Positions 10,097 to 22,700 of a stretch of DNA of 26,068 nt are shown one piece after another. Every line of letters begins with the position of its first letter. The stretch's first letter is position 1. The notes under the pieces are model-generated. The model worked only from the letters and a program-made list of their open reading frames with translations. It was not told the DNA's origin and did no database searches. This stretch comes from Pleurobrachia bachei (taxonomy: Eukaryota; Ctenophora; Tentaculata; Cydippida; Pleurobrachiidae), in assembly GCA_000695325.1 (NCBI GenBank), contig AVPN01000786.1, forward strand, positions 7,526-33,593, read 5' to 3'. A program made the position numbers and the translations under genes.

Positions 10097-10899
10097 CTTG
10101 AATCCAAGGCGGCCAGTATGACGGGAGCCCCACTGTAATTCTGCAGCTTTGCAGTCAGATGAATCATGAGAGAGAGAGAGACTGATTGAGACTGAGAGTC
10201 ATTCTTTAAACCTGCAAGTGCATTTACGAACATTTAAACCAGCACCGAGCAGCGAGCTGACAGACAGGGAACATGTTTATTGTTTAGACGATACGTCTGC
10301 GGCAAATTTATATTTACCCCACTTGGCACTTCGTTTTTACTCATGTTTTATAACTGAGATAAGTGATTATTATATTAATGAGAGATTATTACATTGAAAA
10401 TTGAATCGATTCCTCAACATGTGACTTTCAATTCAACCGCAGTAAAGCAATTGAAACCCGGCATCTATGAAAAAGGCTCTGGGCTCGTGGCCGGAGATTA
10501 ATAAATGTACAATTGCGTAACGCGCGAAACCATTATCGTGACTCAATCAAATGTTGTCACGTGTGAGCGCGGTAAATTTGAGGAATTTTTGCACGCGCAA
10601 ATAAATGTACGCGGCGCGCCCCTTTAAAAAGACGGTGAAAAGTGCAAAATTGGACATAAATTTCATTTCTGGCAGACGCAAAAATAGGGATCCCTAAAAA
10701 AGTTCAGTATAGTCAAATTTTTTAACCAAGGGACATAGTTTGGAATGCGCTGCAATCCCCTCTTTTGCACTGCCGCGCCACACCGCAACGAGGGGATTGA
10801 AGCGAATGCCGCGCGCGCGTTTGTATTGAGGGCTGCCTGAGCTCAGAACAGTCGAAGATAACTTTGCGGTCGAGAATTCGGCGGTGCCTATAACTTTGG

Positions 10900-10996
10900 C
10901 CCCTGAAGTCCGTTTCACTTGATCTTTTCACCAGTTTTTAGATCAGACAATTGTCTACCTTGCTGTTTTTGAGGGAAGTTAATTGGACTTCAGGGG
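10900..10996. repeat. 97-bp inverted-repeat unit
   Basis: Perfect 12-base ends CCCCTGAAGTCC and GGACTTCAGGGG enclose about 73 bp. No flanking duplication seen. It may be a small non-autonomous DNA element; there is no coding content. Confidence 0.6.
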
Positions 10997-11137
10997 GCTG
11001 AGCAGTAACCGTTTAAAGATGGGTAGTTTTCAAAAAGTGACGTCACAGGTTCCTGCAGGGAAACCTTGGTTCAAATTTTAATTCAAATTTCAATTTTTTT
11101 CATTCAACCGCACTCGATTTTGCGGAGTTTGGTCCAT

Positions 11138-11252
11138 ATATCCTGTTCCCGATAAGATAAAGACTTGAAACCGGCTGCATTTGAAAGCTCTTATCTTTCT
11201 CTTTCTAACGATACCAAAACGATTTCTGTACCTTATCTGGAACTGGAGATAT
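11138..11252. repeat. Fold-back element, family F, member 1
   Basis: Left end ATATCCTGTTCCCGATAAG and right end ending CTTATCTGGAACTGGAGATA with T are degenerate inverted repeats of one another. The same ends, better preserved, form the centre of palindrome P1 (11988-12102). The element abuts the left edge of P1. Confidence 0.6.
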
Positions 11253-11260
11253 GATTGATT

Positions 11261-12829
11261 ACATGACGTGTTAGATGTGTGTCCTAAAAGTGCTAAAGCG
11301 AAAAGTGGATGTAAGTGAAAAGTTTTGACATCAGTGAATGCTGAAAGGGGTTAAGTGCCTGGTGGGACTTTCGATGCTTGACAATTTAGTGCTCGTGATG
11401 CTGCTGGATGATCGTGATGCTCCTGGTTGGTGATCGTGATGTTCTCTCACCCCAGCTCTTTCCACCACGACCGAAGACGGTCTTGTCGTCAGAGTTGTAA
11501 ATGAACCGTCCAAAGTCCTTGAAACCCTGGGCAACCTTATTAGGCTGTTGTACCTTAACATCCTCTTCTCCGCCCATGGTGTCTGCAGGCTAGAAATATG
11601 TAACAGTTAAATCGGGTAAATGGCTAGTAAGTCGGGTTTAGTTTTCTAAAGCGCTATGCCTTTTAGTAAGGTTTCAGTGTGATGCCTGACGACTCTTCTC
11701 GCTCCGCCTATGTCCCACCAAATCACGGGATAAAGGGTCAGCGCGACGGCTTAAGGTCGCTTAAGGACGGCTTAAGGTCAGCAAAAATGGATGACTGGCG
11801 CCTGCCAGCTGCAAATGTCGCTGAATTGACGGCGGCGGCGAAAAATGTTTCAAAAGGATCTGCGGAAAAGCCGAAAAAGCCGCACGCGCCGCTCTGGGTG
11901 TAACGACTGTGTAAACGCTGTGTAACTATAGTCAAATTTTTTAACCAAGGGACAGGGGGGGTCTTTTTGACCTTATTTCAAACGCGCATATCTCCGGTTC
12001 CTGATAAGGTAGAGACTTGAAATTTGAAGGTTAGGAAGATCATGCCAAGTTCTACTTAACCTCCAAATTTCAAGTCTCTACCTTATCAGGAACCGGAGAT
12101 ATGCGCGTTTGAAATAAGGTCAAAAAGACCCCCCCTGTCCCTTGGTTAAAAAATTTGACTATAGTTACACAGCGTTTACACAGTCGTTACACCCAGAGCG
12201 GCGCGTGCGGCTTTTTCGGCTTTTCCGCAGATCCTTTTGAAACATTTTTCGCCGCCGCCGTCAATTCAGCGACATTTGCAGCTGGCAGGCGCCAGTCATC
12301 CATTTTTGCTGACCTTAAGCCGTCCTTAAGCGACCTTAAGCCGTCGCGCTGACCCTTTATCCCGTGATTTGGTGGGACATAGGCGGAGCGAGAAGAGTCG
12401 TCAGGCATCACACTGAAACCTTACTAAAAGGCATAGCGCTTTAGAAAACTAAACCCGACTTACTAGCCATTTACCCGATTTAACTGTTACATATTTCTAG
12501 CCTGCAGACACCATGGGCGGAGAAGAGGATGTTAAGGTACAACAGCCTAATAAGGTTGCCCAGGGTTTCAAGGACTTTGGACGGTTCATTTACAACTCTG
12601 ACGACAAGACCGTCTTCGGTCGTGGTGGAAAGAGCTGGGGTGAGAGAACATCACGATCACCAACCAGGAGCATCACGATCATCCAGCAGCATCACGAGCA
12701 CTAAATTGTCAAGCATCGAAAGTCCCACCAGGCACTTAACCCCTTTCAGCATTCACTGATGTCAAAACTTTTCACTTACATCCACTTTTCGCTTTAGCAC
12801 TTTTAGGACACACATCTAACACGTCATGT
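11261..12829. repeat. Palindrome P1 around ATP1B exon 1
   Basis: Arms 11261-12033 and 12057-12829 are reverse complements (paired coordinates sum to 24090), with a spacer at 12034-12056. One mismatch is seen close to the centre (12027/12063); the rest looks identical, including the exon. The centre (11988-12102) is a fold-back element like 11138-11252. Outside the arms the sequences become unrelated within a few bases. Either a very young genomic inverted duplication or a chimeric snap-back product. Confidence 0.95.
11451..11577 (-). pseudogene. Inverted copy of ATP1B exon 1
   Basis: Exact reverse-complement copy of 12513-12639, with the ATG, all 42 codons and the donor GGGTGAGA intact, but no further ATP1B exon upstream on this strand (11450 down to about 10100). 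It therefore cannot make the protein. It exists only because of palindrome P1 and may be an assembly or library artefact. Confidence 0.9.
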
Positions 12830-13517
12830 CAATCATCACATGGTTCACTGATCCGATAAAAGATTTTATTTACTCTCGGGACCGAGATTCATGGGGTTAG
12901 TACACAATTAAATCTCCTCACAACTTCAATTCCACATCAACTCAAAAATAATATTCTTCGCCCAACTCAAGAAAATAACAACTTCCCTCCTCCCTCCAGT
13001 CAAGATCAGCTTCTTCTACCTGATCTTCTACTCATGTCTGGCTGGTTTCTTCGCGATTAACATGCAGGTTATGATGATGACAATTGATGATGATGTTCCT
13101 ACTATCACCGGTCGATCCAACAAGCCCAGTAAGTGTCGGGAGCAATGATACTGTTAGTCACTTACTTAATTCATTGCTCCTGACACTTACAGTAAGTACA
13201 GTACTTCTACATGTTGAAACTTCCCGGAGTTATCCATTTCGTTGTTTATCTCGTTTCCCCTTTTGTTTAGCTGTGGGAATCAACCAGAAAGATCTCTACA
13301 TAATGGATTTCAAGGATACTGAAGTTTGGGGCAAATACAAGGAGGCCATAAATGCGGTTAAAGATGAATATGGTACGTTGTAATAAACCCTGTGAAATTC
13401 CTGTTTGCCTCTTATCACTTTTGTGGTTCCCTTGGGATTTGCAATACAATCCTTATCACATACCTCGGTCCTCGAGTACGAGTGCAATATCGAAGATACA
13501 AAATTCTCTCCCCCTCT

Positions 13518-13562
<45 letters not shown>

Positions 13563-14769
13563 CTTACATCTACTCCCCCTACATCTCCTCCAATGCCCGC
13601 AATGTTTTCAGACAATGTAACCGCTACCGGTGATAAAGTGTTCGTCTGGTCCGATATCTCTGGTGATTGTGGTGACCCCACCTGGTCTGTTCAGTCCATG
13701 AACAGAGGATGTTTCTATCTTGGAGTGAACAGGGTAAGAGATCTTCGGGACCCCCGGGGGAGGGAGGGTTGAATCTTAATTATACCGACGCATACCATTT
13801 TCTACTTGGTGTAAATACCAACCTTTGATATATCACACTCCGCTCTGACACAACTGTTTAGATCATGGAACTCTTCCTTGAAACACCCATTATAATCCCC
13901 ATTTCCTCTCCAGGCCTATGGATTTAACCCCACTGGTAATGACACTACCCGGACCGGTGGTCGTCTCTTTATCAACTGTACCTACGACATTGGAATCGCT
14001 GGGGATGGAGATGTTGAAACCAACACTGCCCAGTTTACTGTTGTTGAGAACCCTGAGACTCAGGATCTTAGCGAGTACTACCCCTGGACTAGCAAGGCTG
14101 TGAACGGTCTCCAGCCCCTGGTCGCTGTCAAAGTTGAAATCAATGGTGAGTAGCACTTTCTTGTTCGACCCTCTCTCCCCGCGTAAAGGAGGGTTAGAGC
14201 TCTCTTCTACTCATTTCCAAGTTTTCTCTAGAACTTTCGATTACATACCCCCTTCTTCTTACACCCCTCGGCCCTCATTTTACAATTTACATTGAGAGTC
14301 ACAGCGGCGCCGAACTTGCATAAAAATTCAAATTCTCTCATCACTGAGAAGTATCACACAGGAATATATTCATGGGGTCTCCATCCTTATTACGCCTCTG
14401 GGGGTCTATCAGTTCACATTCTTACTATCTTCCTTTCCTCCCCACTCGGTAGTTACGAGTTGGTCCGCCTATATATATATGGCCCCCTCTCTCCCCATTC
14501 CTCTTATGAGTTATGACCACCTTCTTTGACCCCTTCTTCCTCCCCATCTCTCCTATAATCCCTTGCGTACCCATTCCTCATATATGACCCCTATCTCTCC
14601 CCCCATTCCAGACGCCAACAACGCTGCTCGTGACGACAAGTACTGGGGAACGTTCCTGAAGTGCCAGCTATACACCAAAATAGCGGGAGAGGAGGCAGTT
14701 AGTTTCGAGGAAGAGGGAGGCCAGTTCGCCCGTCTCACCATTGTCTACCCTGAGAAGACCACGAAATAA
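12513..14769 (+). CDS. ATP1B: Na+/K+-transporting ATPase subunit beta
   Basis: Six exons: 12513-12639, 13000-13128, 13271-13372, 13612-13733, 13914-14145, 14612-14769, giving 289 codons plus TAA, near the family length of about 300. Start in a good context (ACACCATGG); an AG at 12499-12500 may mark a 5' UTR intron. Residues 1-42 are cytosolic (FGRFIYNSDDKTVFGR), then one membrane helix (FFYLIFYSCLAGFFAI), then the ectodomain with EYYPW and LQPLVAVK, hallmarks of the beta chain. Glycosylation sequons are seen (NVT, NDT, NCT). Four ectodomain cysteines are visible (GDC, RGC, NCT, KCQ) where vertebrate beta1 has six, so the first disulfide appears absent. The protein escorts and stabilises the pump's alpha subunit at the plasma membrane. 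Exon 1 is in the right arm of P1; the intron 2 donor overlaps a hairpin element. Confidence 0.95.
13130..13189. mobile_element. 60-bp hairpin insertion at the ATP1B intron 2 donor
   Basis: Inverted ends TAAGTGTCGGGAGCAATGA and TCATTGCTCCTGACACTTA differ at one position, which would be a G-U pair in RNA, and enclose 22 nt. CAG flanks both sides (13127-13129 and 13190-13192), consistent with a 3-bp target duplication. The element's first bases complete the 5' splice site A|GTAAGTG, while A|GTAAGTA follows the element, looking like the ancestral donor. Confidence 0.7.
13520..13560 (+). repeat. (CT)n microsatellite in ATP1B intron 3
   Basis: About 20 uninterrupted CT units some 50 bp upstream of the exon 4 acceptor. 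Unlike the case at 1601, a normal TTTTCAG acceptor follows at 13605-13611. Confidence 0.95.
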
Positions 14770-15330
14770 ACAGGGACACTTGTGAGAGAGAGATATATAT
14801 ATATCGAGTGGGTGAGAGATAAAGAATGAGAGATTTTAATTTATTATATCTGTATTATTATCATTGACCGCGTCATCATTATGGATATTTGCACTATCAT
14901 TAGTTCCCGCCCCCGTCACCCATTAGTTAGCTTGATCATTCAAACCGTATCTTGTTTTTCATTTTCCGGATTTTATTTTCTATCGAATTTAGTTTGTTGT
15001 GAGATACATTATATATAACTCAGTGAGAGATAAACCCCAAGATAATAATGTGGTGTCATATTATATTTATCACTGCGCTGGCAAGCGCAAAGGTTGCCAT
15101 CCCCCCCCCAAAGCGCTGCCAGAAACGCAGTTATACGTTTTATGGGTGTTTGAGCTAAAAGCCCGGATTTCAGAAGGCTATAGCGTCACCCCCTTTCACC
15201 CGATTGACTTGAAATTTGGAATGTATACCCGGCTTGGGGTCTTTTACTTAAGTTTAAAATTTCAAGTCTCTATCTCATCTGGGTCCGAAGTTACAGAGGG
15301 GTCCCATTTGTCCTAAATTCAGTGTAACAC
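14770..15330. other. Downstream flank of ATP1B up to the assembly gap
   Basis: AATAAA at 14765-14770 overlaps the stop codon and a (TA)n run follows at 14794-14803. No gene. 15206-15217 and 15257-15268 carry GACTTGAAATTT in inverted orientation, a relative of the fold-back family at the centre of P1. Confidence 0.6.
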
Positions 15331-15345
15331 NNNNNNNNNNNNNNN
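15331..15345. other. Assembly gap (15 N)
   Basis: A run of exactly 15 N. Palindrome P2 starts at the first base after it, so sequences left and right of the gap may not be truly adjacent. Confidence 1.
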
Positions 15346-17185
15346 CCTCTCTCTCTTTCCCTGTCTTTCTTCTAATCTCCAATCTCTCTCGTCAACCAAA
15401 TATCCCATAACCGACCACGAGTGTGGCGGTGAATTTCTCTTTTCGTCTTATGTGTGCTCTCTGTCTCTCACTCACTGTCTCTCTCCCCCTCACTCTCACT
15501 CTCTCTCTTCCCCTCTCTCCATTCCGGAAACACTCAATGCAATTAGCGGCGTGTGGACCAATTGGAGCGTAGAAAAGTAGACACGTGACCCCGGAATTGA
15601 CCAATCAGGAGGAAGGGAGTGACATACCGGGATACATACACTACTAGCAAGTGTTCTAACGTCTGCACCATATCTGACATATATATGTGTGTGTCTGTAC
15701 TCTTCTGTAGATAATATACAATTATATTACGAGGGTAGGGAACCACTAGAGTTATTATAGATGTAATATGGGGAAATTTCTATAGAATCCGGTACAATAC
15801 CAAATACCAAAATCCAGTTATAACTTCATCCCAAAAGCAAATAAAAATAGCGAATTAAGTTTTTTTGTAAACAGTTATCATTGATATACTATATTATAAC
15901 ATGTCAGATTATCGAGATTTTAAGATATACCATAATTATTTGGTGCTAATATAACCCAACTAAAACTAATTAATCCTACCCTCAAAACCCTTGAACCCAT
16001 GTTTAATGTCCTTGTTTAGTTATTATAGCACAAAAACCACAAGAAATAATACAAAGAAGTGTATTGCTTGTATGATATTGTGGGTTCTCAAACTATAGAT
16101 ACACAAACAACTACTACTATAACACTACTACTAGGTCATAACACCCTGACGCATATATATACATTATACCAAAACTAATTAAAATTAGTAGGCCGGAAAG
16201 GTTGCCATACTATTTGAGCTACCTTTGGCACCGGTACATTCACAGAGTACTGCAGACAGGGTACAGCAGCTTCGTTCATCTTCACAGGGGAATGTACCGG
16301 TGGCAAAGGTAGCTCAAATAGTATGGCAACCTTTCCGGCCTACTAATTTTAATTAGTTTTGGTATAATGTATATATATGCGTCAGGGTGTTATGACCTAG
16401 TAGTAGTGTTATAGTAGTAGTTGTTTGTGTATCTATAGTTTGAGAACCCACAATATCATACAAGCAATACACTTCTTTGTATTATTTCTTGTGGTTTTTG
16501 TGCTATAATAACTAAACAAGGACATTAAACATGGGTTCAAGGGTTTTGAGGGTAGGATTAATTAGTTTTAGTTGGGTTATATTAGCACCAAATAATTATG
16601 GTATATCTTAAAATCTCGATAATCTGACATGTTATAATATAGTATATCAATGATAACTGTTTACAAAAAAACTTAATTCGCTATTTTTATTTGCTTTTGG
16701 GATGAAGTTATAACTGGATTTTGGTATTTGGTATTGTACCGGATTCTATAGAAATTTCCCCATATTACATCTATAATAACTCTAGTGGTTCCCTACCCTC
16801 GTAATATAATTGTATATTATCTACAGAAGAGTACAGACACACACATATATATGTCAGATATGGTGCAGACGTTAGAACACTTGCTAGTAGTGTATGTATC
16901 CCGGTATGTCACTCCCTTCCTCCTGATTGGTCAATTCCGGGGTCACGTGTCTACTTTTCTACGCTCCAATTGGTCCACACGCCGCTAATTGCATTGAGTG
17001 TTTCCGGAATGGAGAGAGGGGAAGAGAGAGAGTGAGAGTGAGGGGGAGAGAGACAGTGAGTGAGAGACAGAGAGCACACATAAGACGAAAAGAGAAATTC
17101 ACCGCCACACTCGTGGTCGGTTATGGGATATTTGGTTGACGAGAGAGATTGGAGATTAGAAGAAAGACAGGGAAAGAGAGAGAGG
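15346..17185. repeat. Palindrome P2, non-coding
   Basis: Arms 15346-16241 and 16290-17185 (paired coordinates sum to 32531), 896 bp each, with a 48-bp spacer. One mismatch noticed near the centre (16229/16302); otherwise identical where compared. The left arm is cut by the gap, so the true length is unknown. Contents are AT-rich sequence, a CT/GA-rich end and an ATTGG plus CACGTG cluster (16924-16973 and mirror). No gene or known element recognised. Confidence 0.95.
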
Positions 17186-18407
17186 GAGAAAGATGTGACG
17201 CCCAATTTACGACCAGCTAGACCTGGCATAATGACTGTACTCATGTCCGGCTACTCATTTTGAGAGAAGTGCTTGTGTGAGTGTGGAAGGAATGGGAAGG
17301 TAGATAATTGTGAGTAGGTAGTTGTGGTGTGCGGCATACCGTATGCTGCTCTGCAACATATTCTACCATTCAGAACTCTAAATATAGCGAGTTACAGCTG
17401 CGCATCAATTACATACAGCTCTGTACAATGCCGGCGGCATGACTCTATGATATTATACACGCCATTACTTTATGATATATGCAGACGAACAACTGGCCTG
17501 CCAATCTCCGTGTCCTTCTATTCGCCTTTTGTGTCTCAATCCGTCGTTAACTCAAGGAGAAAGAAAAAGAAGTAGAAAAAGAGAGGTAGAGAGGGAGAGT
17601 GACGGAGCTATGTTCGGTCATGAATATGCAACTTCCTGGTGTGGACTGCAAAAATAACAACAGAATTGGGAGAGAGAGAGAGTGTGTGAGGGAGAGAGAG
17701 GGAGTGTGTGAGATGAACAGACAGCGTTGGCCGTTGAATATAAATAAAATAAAGACATGGGCGGTACGACATAAAATGGAAAAGAAAGAGATGGATGGAA
17801 TGATGAAACAACGTCTCGGATTTATAAAATGTGATAATAAGGAGGTTATGTTTCGGCTTCATAAAACTCGTAATGATATGCGAAATTTTAACATGACCTG
17901 GGTTTTCGATTTTTCATACCCCCTCCCCATGGCCAAGAATCAAGATACCCTATGGGTTATGATAAAAAGATAGCCCTGTCCAGTAGGGAAATGAGGGTTA
18001 TTTGTGTGTTCTATCATTTGTCACGGGGCGCTGGGAGAGAAAGGGTCTAATAAAGGGTATTATAATACCCGAGGGTAAATTACGAGAAATGAACATTTGG
18101 ATAAAAGGCGGCCTTTTTATTTTCGCTCTCTATCTCTCCCTCTCTCTTTCCCTACTGTTACGATAATTTCCAATTTCCATGAGGTCCGTTTAGTAGAAGA
18201 CACACGTTTTGTGAAATTACACACTAAACAGCCCAGAGGGCAGAGGGTATATAACTGAAGAGCCGAAGGGGAGTATTATCGACAACATATTGGCAGGTCG
18301 GTAGACCTCACTTTCATCTATCAGATCTTTGTTTCTTTTCCTGAACGTCGTTTCCTTGTGTGTCTGGATAACGCATACAACACACCTTCATCTATACTAA
18401 GGAATGT

Positions 18408-18410
<3 letters not shown>
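17186..18410. other. No gene recognised
   Basis: AT-rich single-copy-looking sequence with GA-rich patches around 17565-17600 and 17670-17710. Open frames here are low-complexity or lack family resemblance, and splice signals do not join them into anything convincing. Confidence 0.6.
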
Positions 18411-18868
<458 letters not shown>

Positions 18869-18870
<2 letters not shown>

Positions 18871-19774
18871 GTCACGTTACTCAGTCACACTTTAGGGGCA
18901 ACTGACTGCTGCAGACGCGGCTTCATGCGTGGGTACATACCCCCTGCGACGATCCTCTATTATTAATCACTTCCTCACACAGCTGCGTGTTAAAACTTCC
19001 TCTCACTGGGAATCTGCACGGTAACCTGGTTATTTAACCCTGACCACGTAAACAGGGATTAACCAGTTAATCCTCTATACGCTAGCCATTAGGGTTACAA
19101 TCCATACCGGTATGCATGGTTGGGTTATAAACTGCATTTTTATAACCGGTTAATCCTTTTTGTCTCTGAGCAGAGATTTTATTTTCATACCCATATGCAA
19201 AGCACCACTTGCTTAGCTAGACTACGTTTCGGGCGCCTCGGTTTACAAACGTAAAGTAAGGGAGGGTTGGTCCATTCTTTTAAAATATAAGACGTATATA
19301 ATTCATGTTAAAAGCACGGCCATACTAATTCCAAGAATTGCTCATTTTCAAATATAAAATAACAGAGATCAAGTAGTGAAATGACACTACAGCTGAACAC
19401 AACTTATTCCACTACACCATCAATTCCACTACAGATCCTTCAATGGTGTTGAAATCAATTTGCAAATTTAAATTAAATGTAGATCTCAGTATGCGGAAAA
19501 TTCACCGGCCACATGGTAAAACTTTTCCCACTACCTCACCAATTTTCTTGATGGACTTTACTCGGCCTTTAAAAAATAAATAATGATATCATAAAACTCA
19601 GTCTAAAGGAATCACCAATCCGTAATACCATACTGATACTGTCCGTGTAATATCACCGAGTAACAAATAACATCAAGTTCATGTCCTTGTAGTGGCCGAA
19701 ACATCGCCCCCAGATACATCTTTAGGAGATCTCCCAATAAGTATGTGGTAATCTGCTGTTATCTCCTGTGGTTA
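18869..19774. other. No gene recognised; 3' flank of the SLCO gene
   Basis: Contains two similar strings around 19060 and 19147 (CCAGTTAATCCT and CCGGTTAATCCT). On the minus strand this should hold the SLCO 3' UTR. I see nothing else. Confidence 0.5.
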
Positions 19775-22700
19775 TTAAACGAAAGAAGAGCGGTGGCCCG
19801 CGGTAAGAGGCTCGATACTGTTCCCCCTTGACCGGTGGTGTTCACTATTGTTACTCTGAGCGCTCCCCGATCTCAGTCCCCGCTGATGATCTCTGTCTCT
19901 ATCTGAAATATACAAAGTTGGGTCAGGTGATCTCTCATTGTATATGAAATACAAAGTTGGGTCAGATCTCTCCGCTAATGATCTCTTGTATGATCTGAAA
20001 TACAAAGTTTGGGTCAGATATCTCGTTGTATCTGAAATACATTAAGTTGGGTCAGATCCCCTGTCTTGTTTGCAACAATATGTGCACCAGACTAAAATCA
20101 GGTCGGCCGCGGCACCGCTAGACAGCAAGGGCTTTTAAAACTAGTGGTACTAAGCATAGCATATTGTTATAGTGGCACTATAACATAAATATGTTAATGC
20201 ATATTTTATGGTAATGGTCGTTTATCCAACCATTTGAAAGTATTTCACATATGATAGCTAAGAGAGCAACAGTTTAAATTCTTGAGCTCTTTAAATGTAT
20301 ACCACGTACCTATTGATAATGGATTTTTGGGGTTTTTAAACAAGAGCTCTGTTAGACAATCTGAACGGCAATGAACGGCCATCTACACACTTGTCACACA
20401 GAAGTTCACCCAGATCATAGTTCACCCATATTAAACCACGATTCCTTACCTTTCCCTCCGGTGTCCTCTGGAAATGTGTGCCAGCATAGTAGAAAGAATA
20501 TTGAAGCCACGAAGATTAGCATAAAGTAGATAATTCCCAGGATCTGCGTCAACCTGTAAAATTAGTAATATTATAAGAGTTGTTATTGTGTTATTTAATT
20601 AAAGCAATTTCCAACCCAAGCATGGATGCACTTAAATTGAAAGGAATATGTTTGACCTCCAAATTTTTCAAAGCGATTGCATAGTTTCTTCGGTTGGATA
20701 AACTACTAAGGCGTTGACCAGTCAAGGCCTTAGAAGGTATTTTCTTATGCAATAAATAAATGGTTCTCATGATCTCAACAAGATGAAGAACTTCAGTTGC
20801 CTTGTTGAGACTGTCTTGTGTGATGAATATGCACTGAAAAATCGAAATAATAAGGGTTTTTAAGAGGCATACTAGATGCTTTAACTACTATATCAATATG
20901 TGGTCTTGGTTTTTATCAAGGAAGTCTCTGAGAAGATCCCATATGATCAACCTGCAGGTGGTCGTTTCTAATTATCTTCTTATGTCTAAGATACGGGTTT
21001 GCTAGCTTAGTGGTTAATGCGGGAGAATTATCTGGGGGTATCTTTGAAGTTCTCAAAAGGGTCTGGGTATGTAGAAAGAAAATATCATCTGAATATCAGA
21101 ATGGGCTGATCCAAGCTCGTACATACATATGGTGTCTATAAGCTGCGTATCGCATATTTTAATCCAATTTTTCAAAATCATGATAAACAAGTCCGTTTAG
21201 AAATCACTCTGATCCGAATATGTATTATTTACAGTCGGATCACCTTGCCATGCTCGAACCCTACTTTTTACCACACAAAACCCGTTTATCCATCTCGGTA
21301 ATTTGGAAGACGTATATACGTACCCATCCATGTCGTAGAGCCAACAGTTGGTTTCCCCCTCACATGATGTCTTCCAAACGTTGCAGAACTTATCTATAAC
21401 GTAGCCCAGGAGAATGGGTCCCGGAATCTGCAGTATAGAATGGTCATGTTAGTATGTTACGGTAATGTAGTTGAGATAAGTATTGATCTCATGGGCACTA
21501 TTACAAACATGTTTTTAACTTGTGGGGCATTCTAGAAAATGCTATCTAGATTAATCCGTCGAATATCTCACTAGTACCTGTCCGAATAGTTTAGTGGTTA
21601 TAGTTCTCAATCCCTGGGCTGCAGATCGGTCTCCCTCCTCAACTATCCTGGAATACATAAAATATCGGCATTAATCTTCTAACGAGTAACGTCTACATCG
21701 CATGCACGATTTAGGATATATTCTAATCTAGAATATATTCTAATCTAGAATATATTTCTTAACTGTATGGTTATTAGATGAAGATGTGGGTATAAGGTAA
21801 CCAGGTATGGGTAAAATGATCGGGACCGACACAGAAAGGAGCACCACGTACTACTAAATTATTAGTGGGGAACGTGTATTACCTCAAATAGACTATCTGA
21901 TGGGGTGGGTAGGCGACAAATCGGAAGAGCATGTAGAGGAACGAGCATGCTAGATAGATGAGTAGCCGAGTGTGACAGTCTGGATTACCGGAGCACAGGC
22001 CCGATACTGCCATACCAGAGCCGTGAGACTCTTCTGTTGCTAACACACAGCTACAGTTTTGGTACACCTGTAAATACAGACACACAAGAAGTCATGTTGA
22101 GAATGACAAAATGGATAATATATGCTGGATTTATTTTCTGTAAAACTACTATAATTTGGAATATTCGGCAAATATATTTCTCAGAGAGAGAAGGATCTCA
22201 CCAGTAGGTTGGTTGAAGTGACTAAAGGGGAGTCTTTGCAGCCCCCGAAGCAGGGGGAGAAGTAGGTCCTGTTGTCCTCCCCACACACGGGGTTAAAGAG
22301 AACAGTGGAACAGGAGCATTCCTCATTGCACCCACTCCGTAAACTAAAGAACAATGCTAGTTATCAGCTGGGAGATTGTCATGGTAACAACTAGTCATAA
22401 TGGTAACTATTGTCATGTTAACGCAATCATGCGTACTCAACCGGTATTACTTTATACTCATGAGTACCGCTCTCACCTGTTTTCAATTGAGTCAAGGGAT
22501 ACCGTTTTGTCCTGGTCCGAGGTTATGCCACTCAAGGTCATTAGGGATTCTCGGCGATCTAAATTGGATGAGGTTGTGTTTATACGCGAAGCTTTCTTAT
22601 GCATGGGTATATTAGAATTCTGGAGAATCTATCACGTTATATAATGTTATGTAATGCGAAAGATTTTAAATTAAGAAAATTTCAATAAACCCCGACTGAA

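Larger units (their letters stand above)
10097..11260. other. Intergenic region after SLC23, rich in small repeats
   Basis: No gene recognised. AATAAA at 10500-10505 could be the SLC23 polyadenylation signal. 10545-10620 is CpG-rich with a CACGTG. A 28-bp string at 10708-10735 (starting TATAGTCAAATTTTTTAACC) recurs exactly at 11927-11954 and its mirror 12136-12163. Inverted repeats are at 10900-10996 and 11138-11252. Confidence 0.7.

Noticed and set aside
11679-11903. 74-codon open frame, also at 12187-12411 on the other strand
   Set aside because: Identical twice only because of palindrome P1. It resembles no known family, lies in repeat-rich sequence with short internal repeats (GGCTTAAGGTC), and its presence in both arms is not independent evidence of coding.
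15543-16988. Open frames of 67-70 codons mirrored in P2
   Set aside because: Exact mirror copies, not independent, no family resemblance; one spans a GA-rich tract.
17599-17973. 124-codon open frame on the plus strand
   Set aside because: First part is low-complexity GA repeat, the rest resembles nothing I know, and there is no splice or neighbour support.
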